64,000 nt of DNA, from positions 1,798,001 through 1,862,000 of the forward strand of contig OY282379.1 of assembly GCA_958295875.1 (NCBI GenBank), given 5' to 3'. The notes beneath the pieces were generated by a model, which saw only the letters and a program-made list of their open reading frames with translations, was not told where the DNA came from and searched no databases. Positions 42,121 through 51,077 of this stretch are shown piece by piece. Positions within the stretch are counted from its first letter, which is position 1. Every line of letters starts with the position of its first letter. A program made the translations under genes and the position numbers. The stretch is from an uncultured Pseudomonadales bacterium. Lineage in GTDB: Bacteria; Pseudomonadota; Gammaproteobacteria; Pseudomonadales; Azotimanducaceae.

Positions 42121-45100
42121 TTAGGCTCGAAGCAAGTACGCCAGATAGTCGTAGCTGGCGTCGCGCACCGGGAACAGAATATGGCAGCCCGCGAAGCGCT
42201 GCATATCCCAAGTGCCGTCGTCGTATTTCTGCTTCAAGTCCTCGAACGCCGTCGCGGAGACGATGTAGGAATCCAAGGACACATCGTCATTGCCGGCGTG
42301 GGTGCGGGCCATCTCGCCCTCCAGTTCGCGCAGCGTCTCGTGCAAACGAGCTTTGTCGTCGTGGACGTAGGCACCGGCGTGCAGCAGGCCATGAGGTTCG
42401 ACGAACACGATGCGCTGTTTTTCGTCCTCTTTCACCCAGAGGATGAAGTCTGGGTAGAAGCCGCGCTGCTCGAAGAAGCCGACGCCGCGGCCACGGCTTT
42501 GGTTGCGTAGCAGAAAGATCTCCTTGTTCGCGAGCACATCGGCTTGTTTCTGTTGGTGTTGTTTGCAAAGGTCACGCAAATCCTCCACGAAGCGGTGCTC
42601 GCTTTCGTTGAGCCCGGGCGGTGTGGACGTTACTTTGGCTGAGCGCTGCACCAAGAGCGGTTGGTAGAGGTGGCGGTCGAAATGCACGTTTGGCAGCTCC
42701 GCCGTTTCGCGCTCGTAGATGCGCTCGCCTTCCTCGATCAGCTCCGTGATCTCCGCCAGCAGTTTGGCGTAGCTGCCTGCCGGCGCCTTGTCGGTGCTGC
42801 CGACGGCTCTTGGAACGCGCACTATGTAGTCCCGGAAGTTGGCGTCCGTGTCGCATATCTCGCTGTAGCGCATGGTCTTGGAAGCCCAACGTTCCTGCTG
42901 CGTGCGGTAGAAGCGATCCATGTATTTCTTGGCAAGCGCCGTCACAGCCTCCGAGAGTGCGCCAACACCGGCCAGCGTTTTCGGTTCGACCAGATCGTCT
43001 TCGGCCATGAGCTCGTGGCACGGTGGACTCGTCGACTCGAAAATGGCGCGGATGTCGTTCGGCGTTAAGGCGAGGTTCGCGTAGCCGCGCTCTTCTCGGT
43101 AAGCGAGCAGTTCCAACTGCACTCGGTTCCAGTCCACTAGATCCAAGCTAGCGGCCGGAATCCGCCGTCTGCGCCCGGCCCGCGCGGCGGTGTCCGCGAA
43201 GGTGCCGTCCTGGCTCTCGATGGCCTGCGCCTTGAGCGATCGGTCCAGAAAGACCGCGGCACCGGCGACTGGTGCAAGCCCAGTCTCCGCCTCGTCGGCG
43301 AAAGTGCGGTCTCCGGGCACGCGCGGCACCAGCAGCCCTCGGTTCAGAAACTCTTTGTTCGGACGCAGCGGCAGGGATAGTTCCACCACGCCTTCGGTGT
43401 GCAGGTCTTCGCGCTCCAAATAGCTCTTGAACTGCGCCATGTAGTTGGCGCGGATGGCGAAGACATTGAGCGTTTCCAACAGCCCGATGTGGGCTGGATG
43501 CCTGCCGGGCAAGGCGCTGCTGCGCTTGAGGCTGTGGTGCAGGCCGCGCAACCGCACGCCGCGCCCGAACAGCTGGATGATCTGCGACCCTTCCTGTTGC
43601 CCGACGTTCATCAGCCCCATGCTGGCAACCCGCCAGGAGTTCCAGCCCTCCATGAACTTGCGGGCGCCGATGAGCACCTCGATGTGGGTGTTTGGCGTGT
43701 TGATGCCGTCGAATAGGCGCTCGACCACCGCTTCTTCCACCAACCGAATGTCCGGTTCCCGTTCGGCCACCAGCTTGCGGAAACTGCTGGCGTCGCCGAT
43801 GGTGATGACGCCGAAGTAGCGCGTCGAGCCGCTGGCCTTCAAGCCGATCTCGCCGCTGCTGCCGCGCACGAAGCCGAGCTGCAGCACATCGCTCGTGGGC
43901 GCGTGCAGGACGCTGTCGAGGATGTCTTGATACAGGGCTTCGGGCGACATGTTCGCGTCGCGCAGATAGCCGAAGCGACCCTCGAAGACGTCTCGGCCAT
44001 CGGCGCGTTCAAGCCCGCTTTCGCCGGCCAGCAGCTGGCGGATGGCCGCCACGGCCCAGCCTTGGGAGTTGCGCAATACCCGCTGCAGAAAGCGCACCAC
44101 CGTGAGCACATCGCTTTGCTTGCGTTTGTTGCGGCTGTAGATGGCGTTAACGGTGCCGCCAACGAACACCCATAGCGGGCGCGCAAGGTTGTAGGGGCGC
44201 AGCGCATCTTTGTGTTCGGCGAACACGCGCTGCTGCTCGTAGAAGGCGAGCAGGTTGCCGAGCAGCAGGCGGTCTGTTCTGTCCTCGGCGCTCTCGGCCT
44301 CGTCTTCCTTCAGATTCAGGATGTTGAAATCCTTGCCGAAGCCGTCGCCGTGGAAATAGCGGTAGGAATAATCAAAGGCGATGGCCTTGGCGTATTCGCG
44401 GGTGAGCTCCTCGTTGCGCGCCGCGGTGAGCGCTTGGCCGAACGTGGCGCTGTACTCGAAGGTGAAGCCGGTTTCCGCCAAGGCGTCGCGGTAGCCGCGC
44501 CAGCGCTCGCCGCCGGAACCCTTGTGGCCCTCGTCCACGAAGATCAGGTTGTTGCCCTCGAACGCCTCCACCGGCACGCTCAAGCCCCCGCCCTTCTTCA
44601 CTTCCGTGAGCTTGGTGATCTCTATGACGCGCACCGCATCGCCAGCATCAAAGCGCAGGCCGCTCTCTTGCAGATCGAAGCGCCGGCAGGGAATGCCAGA
44701 GAGAGTCATCTCGGCCAAGTGCTGCTCGCTTAGGCCCTCGTTCGGCGTTACCAGCAGGATGCTGTCCAGCGAGCTGCCGAGCGCTGCGTTGTAGCGCAGG
44801 AACTGGTGGTAGTTGATGTGCAGCAGCAGCGTCTTGCCGCCGCCGGTGGCGATCCAAAACGCCAGCTTGCGCAAGTCGTCCCGCGTGAACGGCAGGTCGC
44901 CGCGCACCCCCCGCAGCCGGGAGTCCGTGCTGCGGCGCAGTTCGAAGCGGTTCAGCGCGTCCAGCAGGGTACCCGGGCGGCGGAAGAACCAGTCCAGATA
45001 GACCTCGGCGTAAAGCACGGCCAGATACTGGAAGTAGCGCAGCACGATGGGCGTAGCGCGTTTGGCGTTGATGGCGCTCAGGTGGTCGCGGATGTTGTTG

Positions 45101-45342
45101 TCGTAGCTGGCTAGCGCCGCCGGCTGCACTTGCACGCCGTTGCGCGCTTCCAAACGAACGCTCAAATGGCTGCGCCCGTTCGCGTTGAAGCCCTCTGCGG
45201 CTTCCTTCGCGTCCCTAAGCGCGGACTCGTTGGTGTTGAAGCCGAACTGCTCGTTCAGCCACGCCACCAGCACTAGGCGCTTCTCCAACTGAACGTAGGA
45301 GAGGTCCTTGGCCACCGTGCGGCGCTTTGGGCGCGTTGGCAT
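42121..45342 (-). CDS. res: Type III-like restriction subunit (Res), SF2 helicase plus nuclease
   Basis: A 1073-residue protein. The helicase half shows Walker A ATGGGKTLLLHINYHQF near 160 and Walker B FVDEGHKGSGG near 265, in the DExH manner. The C-terminal region (after 850) has a PD-(D/E)xK-like stretch, FYPDFILWVKE, then RIVFVEPHGLLH, consistent with the cleavage domain. Together with the upstream Mod gene it forms a type III R-M system that cleaves when ATP-dependent tracking meets head-to-head sites. The start ATG has GGGAG 7 bases upstream. The gap to mod is 15 bp. Confidence 0.88.
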   Translation of the reverse strand: MPTRPKRRTVAKDLSYVQLEKRLVLVAWLNEQFGFNTNESALRDAKEAAEGFNANGRSHLSVRLEARNGVQVQPAALASYDNNIRDHLSAINAKRATPIVLRYFQYLAVLYAEVYLDWFFRRPGTLLDALNRFELRRSTDSRLRGVRGDLPFTRDDLRKLAFWIATGGGKTLLLHINYHQFLRYNAALGSSLDSILLVTPNEGLSEQHLAEMTLSGIPCRRFDLQESGLRFDAGDAVRVIEITKLTEVKKGGGLSVPVEAFEGNNLIFVDEGHKGSGGERWRGYRDALAETGFTFEYSATFGQALTAARNEELTREYAKAIAFDYSYRYFHGDGFGKDFNILNLKEDEAESAEDRTDRLLLGNLLAFYEQQRVFAEHKDALRPYNLARPLWVFVGGTVNAIYSRNKRKQSDVLTVVRFLQRVLRNSQGWAVAAIRQLLAGESGLERADGRDVFEGRFGYLRDANMSPEALYQDILDSVLHAPTSDVLQLGFVRGSSGEIGLKASGSTRYFGVITIGDASSFRKLVAEREPDIRLVEEAVVERLFDGINTPNTHIEVLIGARKFMEGWNSWRVASMGLMNVGQQEGSQIIQLFGRGVRLRGLHHSLKRSSALPGRHPAHIGLLETLNVFAIRANYMAQFKSYLEREDLHTEGVVELSLPLRPNKEFLNRGLLVPRVPGDRTFADEAETGLAPVAGAAVFLDRSLKAQAIESQDGTFADTAARAGRRRRIPAASLDLVDWNRVQLELLAYREERGYANLALTPNDIRAIFESTSPPCHELMAEDDLVEPKTLAGVGALSEAVTALAKKYMDRFYRTQQERWASKTMRYSEICDTDANFRDYIVRVPRAVGSTDKAPAGSYAKLLAEITELIEEGERIYERETAELPNVHFDRHLYQPLLVQRSAKVTSTPPGLNESEHRFVEDLRDLCKQHQQKQADVLANKEIFLLRNQSRGRGVGFFEQRGFYPDFILWVKEDEKQRIVFVEPHGLLHAGAYVHDDKARLHETLRELEGEMARTHAGNDDVSLDSYIVSATAFEDLKQKYDDGTWDMQRFAGCHILFPVRDASYDYLAYLLRA

Positions 45343-45357
45343 GGCGCGACTCCCGTC

Positions 45358-48300
45358 CTAGGGGCCGAGCGGCGCGAACATCCGCTCCTTGAAGAGCGGC
45401 TCCAAGGCTTTCGCCCCGGCGAGGAACGAGACGCCGTTGACGTACACGGTGTCCGCACCGTCTGCGATCTTCTCGGTGATGACGAATTGCTGATCGCGCC
45501 GGTAGTCCGAGGGCTCCCAGCCCGCCGTTTCACGCCAGATCACGACGATCTCCTGCGTGTTTGCCGTGCCGCGATAGACGAGGTACTTGCGGTCTTCGTC
45601 GTAGTACACCTTGCGTGTGCGAACCCGCAGGCCGAGCAGATAGTTGAACGTCTCCGCGACGTCCGCGCGCGCCGAATCGCCGTTGCCGTTGGCGTAGGTC
45701 GCCAGCTTGTAATCGAAGGGGCGGGACATTTGTTCGACGTTGAGCAGCGTCGCGCTGTCGCGGGTCTCCCACTCGAGCATGTACTTGATGACGTAGTCCT
45801 CAAGCTCCATTGCCCGTTGCACGCCGGCGTCGGTGAAATCGACGTTGTTGAGAGCGTCCTCATAGCTTTCGAGGCATATGTATTTGACGATGCGGGGTGA
45901 GCGTTGCACAGCCTGCGCGGCGGGGGCTTCCGGCTTGCCGGCCTTCCAATTCGGGGAGAACATCACTTTCTTGACGCGCGGCAGCACGACGTCGTCGAAG
46001 TGCTCGCCCATTTCCACCAAGGTGAATCGTCGGCCGCCGCCATCCTCGCGGTTCAGATTGACGACGGCATGGGCTGTGGTCCCGGAACCGGCGAAGAAAT
46101 CCAGCACCGTGGTGCCTGCCGCGCAGCCGGACGCTCGAAGGCAGTCCTCCACCAGCGCGACGGCCTTGGCGAAATCGAAGTTCTTTTCGCCGAAGAGGTT
46201 CTTGAGCATGCTGGGGCCGTGATTGGCCGACGCGTACTTGCTGTCGTGCCACCAAGTGTTGGGCGTAGCTTGATCGTCAGCACGAATCTTGAAGTCGATT
46301 TCGATACGGCCAGCTAGGCGGCGAACTCTATAGTCGCCGGTGGACGCCCCAACACTATCCGGCCCGCGGTGCCAACGTTTCTCCGCTCCCGCGCCCGCTT
46401 CGCTGACGACCGGCCACACGACTGTCTCTGTGCCAGCCGGTTCCTCCAGTACGTCGTAACGCTGATCATCTTCGTTCCATTCCAACATCGGTACGCGAAG
46501 GGAATTGTCGGCGTCAACGTAAATGGGATAGAAAAGTTTCGGTCTATCAGCGCGACGGTCTCCAGCGCCGTGTCTTCGCAGGTTGTTCCATGCGTACATT
46601 CCGTCCTCGTCCACAAGCGGATAGCGTGCCAGTTGACTATCCGATCGCGCTATCGAACTCGGTCCCGCGTCGGCGTCGCCATAAAACAGGGCGTACTCGT
46701 GGTTGGGCGAAAACCGCCCCTTGGACTTGCGGCCCGCCGGATTGGAACGCACCGCCACAACGCCAAGCTCGACTTCGAACAGCTGTTGCATCAGTAGACG
46801 CAAGCGGGCAGATTCTTCGTCGTCGATGGCAACGCACGCCACACCGCCTTGGCGGAGCAAGGGTGCCGCCACTTGCAGACGATCCGCCATCAGCGACAGC
46901 CAAGCTGAGTCCTTGTAGTCGTTCTTGTAGAGGATGGCGGACGCATCCGTGTTGTACGGCGGGTCCAGATACAGGCATTGCATTGCGCCGCGATACTGCG
47001 TGGCGAGCAGTGCGATCGCTTGGAAGTTCTCCGACCGCACCAAAAGACCATCGAGTTGGTCGTCAACGCCGCCATCATCGGAGAGCGAGGCCAATAGCTC
47101 GTCGGTGAACTCCTTGTCGAAGTGCGCCGTGTCGAGCACAAGCGAGGGATGGTCGACTAAGAACTCCACGCGCTTGGCATCGCCGTTCTTGGCGGAACTG
47201 GCGTGATTAAACAGGTTTGTCTGCGTCTCGTCGATCGCGAACAGGCGCTTCCAATCGGTCCACTGCGCCTCGCACGCCGCAATGGCTGGATGAAAGTTCG
47301 GGTCGATGATGCGTAGCGAAACGCAATACTGCACGTCCGTGACGAACTTGCGCTTCTCCCAGATCATCTTCTGGAAGCTCTCCACCTGATCGAGGAAGTC
47401 GATCACTTGGCCGCCGGCGGTCTTCATCAGGCGCAGCATCTGGAACCAGCCCCGCGCCCAGCCTTCGGCGGTGGTTTCTTCGGTTGTCTCCACGCCGTCG
47501 ATGTTGAGCACTTCGTTCTTCAGGTAGAAATCCAGTTCGCGGGTGAGAAAGCCCTTCAAGTCCTTGTGAATGAAGAAATCCGTGGTGTTGCGGCGGGTAT
47601 AGCGGCGTAGGTGGTATTCGAACAGGGTGACGGACTCGTCGCCGTTGCGGTGGCGTTCCACTGTGACAGCGGCGAGTGGCACCCCGTCTAGGTGTTCCGG
47701 CAGCGCTTCTACCGCTTGGGCGATTAGGGCCTCTTGCAGGTGGTTCTTCCCGTTCTTGGCCTTGTCCGCAGCGGTCATGGGGCGAAACTCGAACGGAAGG
47801 CGCAGCACCCGCTCGGCTTCTTGCCACTCTACCTCCTGCAGGCGCGGGATGAAGTAGCGCTTCTCTCCCTTCACGTTGTTCTGTTCCACGTTGGCGTCCA
47901 CCACCTCGAACCGCACCGAGATGTCCCGGGCCTTGAAGGCGTAGTCGCGGAAGTGCTCGCCGGTCTTCACGTAGTACTGGTCCTTGTTGGCCCAGTGCAG
48001 ATGCACCTCTTCGCCGTTGTAGGGGATGGCGTAGCGTTCGCGCCGGGAGTAGCGGCGCTTGGAGATGAAGTCGCCGTCGTCGTAGTAACGGCTGAAGAAA
48101 CTGTACAAGTGGTTGAAGATGGTGGCTTGGATGGCGTCGACGTCCGCGCCGCGGCCGACATGCCATGCCTGCCGGGCTTGGAGGCTCAAGTAGCGGGTGC
48201 CCATCGGCGTCTCGTGGAAGACCGCTTGCAGCTCGCCGTCGCTGTCCAGCGCCTTGGGGCCGAGTGCCTCGCGGATATCCTTTTGTGCCTTCCCGATCTG

Positions 48301-48498
48301 TTCGGCCAACAGCGCCTGCTCCGCCAATACGCCCTGAGAGACGTCGTCGGCGATCAGCTGTGGCATATCGTCCGCGATGTAGCGCTCGATCACCTCCCGC
48401 TTGTGGTTCATGATGCGGTAGATGCCGAAATCCAAGTCTGCGCTGTCGAACTGGAACAGCTCGCGCAGCAGAGCTTGGAACCGCTCCTGATACTGGCT
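45358..48498 (-). CDS. mod: Type III-like DNA methyltransferase (Mod)
   Basis: A 1046-residue adenine-specific N6-methyltransferase. The N-terminus has the recurring FQFDSADLDFGIYRIMN segment. The catalytic motif is DPPYNTDASAILY near 500, and the SAM-binding motif is DFFAGSGTTAHAVV near 780-790, in the beta-class order typical of type III Mod proteins. A target-recognition region lies between them. I start at ATG 48498 (MSQYQE) with GGAG upstream; a longer frame to 48537 lacks support. The protein pairs with Res downstream to recognise a site that cannot be read here. Confidence 0.92.
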   Translation of the reverse strand, partial: SQYQERFQALLRELFQFDSADLDFGIYRIMNHKREVIERYIADDMPQLIADDVSQGVLAEQALLAEQIGKAQKDIREALGPKALDSDGELQAVFHETPMGTRYLSLQARQAWHVGRGADVDAIQATIFNHLYSFFSRYYDDGDFISKRRYSRRERYAIPYNGEEVHLHWANKDQYYVKTGEHFRDYAFKARDISVRFEVVDANVEQNNVKGEKRYFIPRLQEVEWQEAERVLRLPFEFRPMTAADKAKNGKNHLQEALIAQAVEALPEHLDGVPLAAVTVERHRNGDESVTLFEYHLRRYTRRNTTDFFIHKDLKGFLTRELDFYLKNEVLNIDGVETTEETTAEGWARGWFQMLRLMKTAGGQVIDFLDQVESFQKMIWEKRKFVTDVQYCVSLRIIDPNFHPAIAACEAQWTDWKRLFAIDETQTNLFNHASSAKNGDAKRVEFLVDHPSLVLDTAHFDKEFTDELLASLSDDGGVDDQLDGLLVRSENFQAIALLATQYRGAMQCLYLDPPYNTDASAILYKNDYKDSAWLSLMADRLQVAAPLLRQGGVACVAIDDEESARLRLLMQQLFEVELGVVAVRSNPAGRKSKGRFSPNHEYALFYGDADAGPSSIARSDSQLARYPLVDEDGMYAWNNLRRHGAGDRRADRPKLFYPIYVDADNSLRVPMLEWNEDDQRYDVLEEPAGTETVVWPVVSEAGAGAEKRWHRGPDSVGASTGDYRVRRLAGRIEIDFKIRADDQATPNTWWHDSKYASANHGPSMLKNLFGEKNFDFAKAVALVEDCLRASGCAAGTTVLDFFAGSGTTAHAVVNLNREDGGGRRFTLVEMGEHFDDVVLPRVKKVMFSPNWKAGKPEAPAAQAVQRSPRIVKYICLESYEDALNNVDFTDAGVQRAMELEDYVIKYMLEWETRDSATLLNVEQMSRPFDYKLATYANGNGDSARADVAETFNYLLGLRVRTRKVYYDEDRKYLVYRGTANTQEIVVIWRETAGWEPSDYRRDQQFVITEKIADGADTVYVNGVSFLAGAKALEPLFKERMFAPLGP

Positions 48499-48805
48499 CA
48501 TCAACGCGCTCCTGCGATGCGGCGCTGGCTTCCGCACATCGAGCTTCCATCCTCGATTGCCTCATGCCCTTTCGCGCCGGGCCGAAGCGTGAAGTTGCCC
48601 ACGCTCATGCCTTCCGTCCGTAGCGCCGCGGTCGCGACGGGAAGGTCTCCGGGCAGGAGTCTCCAAGGGTGCATCGCGCCCAATGGTCAGGTTGAGCCGA
48701 GCGATAGGCAACGCCGGTGGCGAATCTTACTACGCGCCCTTTTGAGGATGCCCCCGCGCGGCTAGGCCCTGCCCGTGGGCCGTGCCGCCTACGCGGACGC
48801 CCCAG
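48499..48805. other. 307-bp gap before the R-M operon, promoter region expected
   Basis: This lies upstream of mod and downstream of the CoA-transferase on the same strand. No gene-like frame is evident in it, and no promoter could be pinned down by eye. It is presumably where transcription of the R-M operon starts. Confidence 0.3.
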
Positions 48806-50029
48806 CTAAGACGCCGCCAACTCCTCCCGGAAATCCGGGTGCGCGATGGCGATGAGCGCCGCTCGCCGCGCATCGGCGGTCTTGCCGGCCAATTGCGCGA
48901 CGCCGAACTCGGTGACGACCAAGCCCACGTCCGTGCGCGAAGCCGTCACCATTTCCACCTGCGGCACGATGCGCGACACCGTGCCGCCGCGGGCGGTGGC
49001 GTTCATGGCCACGATGGAGCGTCCGCCGCGCGAGGCGCGGGCGCCACGCATGAAGTCCACCGCGCCGCCGACGCCGGAGAGTTGCCGCCCGCCGGCCATC
49101 TCGGCGTTCACTTGGCCGAATAGGTCTACCTGCACGGCCGAGTTGATGGAAACGAAACGGTCGATGCGGCGAATGACATCGAAATCGTGGGTGTAATTCG
49201 CGCCGCGGAACACCACGTCCGGGCGCTCGGCGAGCCATTCATAGAGCGCGTCGCTGCCCAACGCCATGCCGGTGACGTGGCGCTTGGCGTCGATGGTCTT
49301 GGCGGCGCCGGTGACATTGCCGGCGGTCACGAGGGCCATGCCGCCGTCGTCGATCAGGCCGCCATGCAGCCCCAAGTCGTTCTTCGTGGTGAGTGCTTCG
49401 AGCACCGCGGCGGGGATGCCGCCGATGCCGGTCTGCACGCAGTCGCCATCCGCCACCAAACCGGCCACTAGGCCGCCAATGCGCCGTGCCGCGGCGTCGA
49501 TGGCCGGCGGCGGCATCGGCGCTGGCCGCCGCTCAGACGCCAGGATGTAATCCAAGCGCGCCGCGTCCACCGCCAAGCCGCCGGCCGGCAAGTACGCCGC
49601 CGGTCGCGCCTCCGCCACCACCGCCTGCGCCGTCTCCAGCACCGCGGCGGCGAAATCCACGTTTGGGCCGATGGCGTAGCTGCCATCCGGTCGCTTGCCA
49701 ACAGCGATGAAGGCCACGTCGAAACGCGCTTCGCGCAGATAGTCGAAGGCGACGCGCATCTGCATCGGCACGAACTGCGCGCGGGAACCCTTGAGCGCCG
49801 GCGTCATGAAGAATGTGACCAGCTCCGCCTCGGCGTCGAGGGCGGTGAAGTCGAACCCATTGACGCCCGGCAGCGGGAACTGCGTGAACGTGACGCCACG
49901 CGCGGCGCTTGGCTGTTGGCGCAATAGTTCCAACAGCGCCAGCGGCTCGTTGCTGCCGCCGCCCACCCACACGTTCATGCCGGGGCGCAACAGCGCCGCC
50001 ACCCCGCCGGGCGGCAGGGGCTGCGTCAC
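48806..50029 (-). CDS. Acetyl-CoA hydrolase/transferase family protein (4-hydroxybutyrate CoA-transferase-like)
   Basis: A 407-residue class I CoA-transferase. It has the N-terminal segment GGVAALLRPGMNVWVGGGSNEPLAL, the middle segment GIGGIPAAVLEALTTKNDLGLH near 205-226 and the late FGVAQLAGKTADARRAALIAIAHPDFR, which are marks of the acetyl-CoA hydrolase/4-hydroxybutyrate CoA-transferase family. The catalytic glutamate lies in the middle domain and is not pinned here. It moves CoA between short-chain acids. The start is GTG at 50029. Confidence 0.9.
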   Translation of the reverse strand: MTQPLPPGGVAALLRPGMNVWVGGGSNEPLALLELLRQQPSAARGVTFTQFPLPGVNGFDFTALDAEAELVTFFMTPALKGSRAQFVPMQMRVAFDYLREARFDVAFIAVGKRPDGSYAIGPNVDFAAAVLETAQAVVAEARPAAYLPAGGLAVDAARLDYILASERRPAPMPPPAIDAAARRIGGLVAGLVADGDCVQTGIGGIPAAVLEALTTKNDLGLHGGLIDDGGMALVTAGNVTGAAKTIDAKRHVTGMALGSDALYEWLAERPDVVFRGANYTHDFDVIRRIDRFVSINSAVQVDLFGQVNAEMAGGRQLSGVGGAVDFMRGARASRGGRSIVAMNATARGGTVSRIVPQVEMVTASRTDVGLVVTEFGVAQLAGKTADARRAALIAIAHPDFREELAAS

Positions 50030-50081
50030 GAGCGCTGCGCCGCCGCGTGCCCGGCAAGGCTCGGCACGGCGCGTTGCCGGT

Positions 50082-50945
50082 TCAACCGCGCACTTGCCGC
50101 ACGATGTCGGCGATGCTGTCCAGCAGCGGCAACACTTTGTCGGGCTCCTCGGAGGGCACCGCGAAAATCAGGTGGTCGAAGCCCTGTTCGATGCGCCCCT
50201 CGCACTGCTTCGCGTCCATCGGCGCCGCGAACAGCGCCAGCGCCAGATCATCCACCTTGCGGCCGCGCCCCGCCATCGCGTCGCTCAACTGCTGCATGTT
50301 CCCGGAACCCATGCCGCCGATGGGCATCCAGCCATCGGCATACTCCGCCACGCGGTCGAACACCCACTTCGAGTTGGCGCCAATCCAGATGGGCGGCCCG
50401 CCTTCCTGCACCGGCTTGGGCCAAGACCAGATCGGGTCGAAATCCACGAACTCGCCGTGGAACTCGGCCTCGTCCTCACGCCAGATCTCCCGCATCGCCA
50501 GCACCTTTTCGCGCACGATCTTCCAGCGGTTGCGGTAGTTCGCGCCGTGGTTCTCCATCTCCTCGCGATTCCAGCCGGCGCCGATGCCGATGATGGCGCG
50601 GCCGCCGGAGATCATGTCCAGCGAGGCGATTTCCTTCGCCAAGGTGATGGGGTCGCGCTCGATGACGAGGCAGATGCCGGTGCCCAGCGCGATGCGGTCC
50701 GTGGCTGCGGCGCAGGCGCCTAGGGCGACGAACGGGTCGTGGGAGCGCCAATACTGCCGCGGCAGTTCGCCGCCGCCAGGGAACGGCGTCTTGCGGCTGG
50801 TCGGGATGTGGGTGTGCTCCGGGAAAAACAGGCTGTCGAGGCCCCGCTCCTCAACGGCGAGGGCCATCTCGATGGGTTGAATGGCGTAGTCCGTCGGAAA
50901 GATGGACACGCCGAACTTCGCATTGTCGATGCCGCTGAAAGCCAC
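50082..50945 (-). CDS. LLM-class F420/FMN-dependent oxidoreductase (TIGR03619-like)
   Basis: A 287-residue luciferase-like enzyme. It starts AKFGVSIFPTDYAIQ, has LDSLFFPEHTHIPTSRKTP, TDRIALGTGICLVIERDPIT and GGRAIIGIGAGWNREE, all typical of the F420-dependent TIGR03619 group. The start GTG 50945 has AAGGAG 8 bases upstream; the ATG at 50978 does not. Function unknown. It is divergent from the sulfatase gene across about 130 bp. Confidence 0.88.
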   Translation of the reverse strand: MAFSGIDNAKFGVSIFPTDYAIQPIEMALAVEERGLDSLFFPEHTHIPTSRKTPFPGGGELPRQYWRSHDPFVALGACAAATDRIALGTGICLVIERDPITLAKEIASLDMISGGRAIIGIGAGWNREEMENHGANYRNRWKIVREKVLAMREIWREDEAEFHGEFVDFDPIWSWPKPVQEGGPPIWIGANSKWVFDRVAEYADGWMPIGGMGSGNMQQLSDAMAGRGRKVDDLALALFAAPMDAKQCEGRIEQGFDHLIFAVPSEEPDKVLPLLDSIADIVRQVRG

Positions 50946-51077
50946 GGTCTTGCTCCTTGCTTGTGGTTGCGCCTGCAAGCGATTGTATGTTGCCGGGCGC
51001 TACGCCGGCGCGGCTTCGGCGTTGGCGCGCCACCGGCCTCGGATGACATCGCCGTGGCAGCCGGCGATACTGCCCCC

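Noticed and set aside
50739..51077. Upstream extension of the sulfatase gene
   Set aside because: The frame is open but overlaps the LLM gene and is not hydrophobic or family-like. The ATG at 51078 gives a clean signal anchor.
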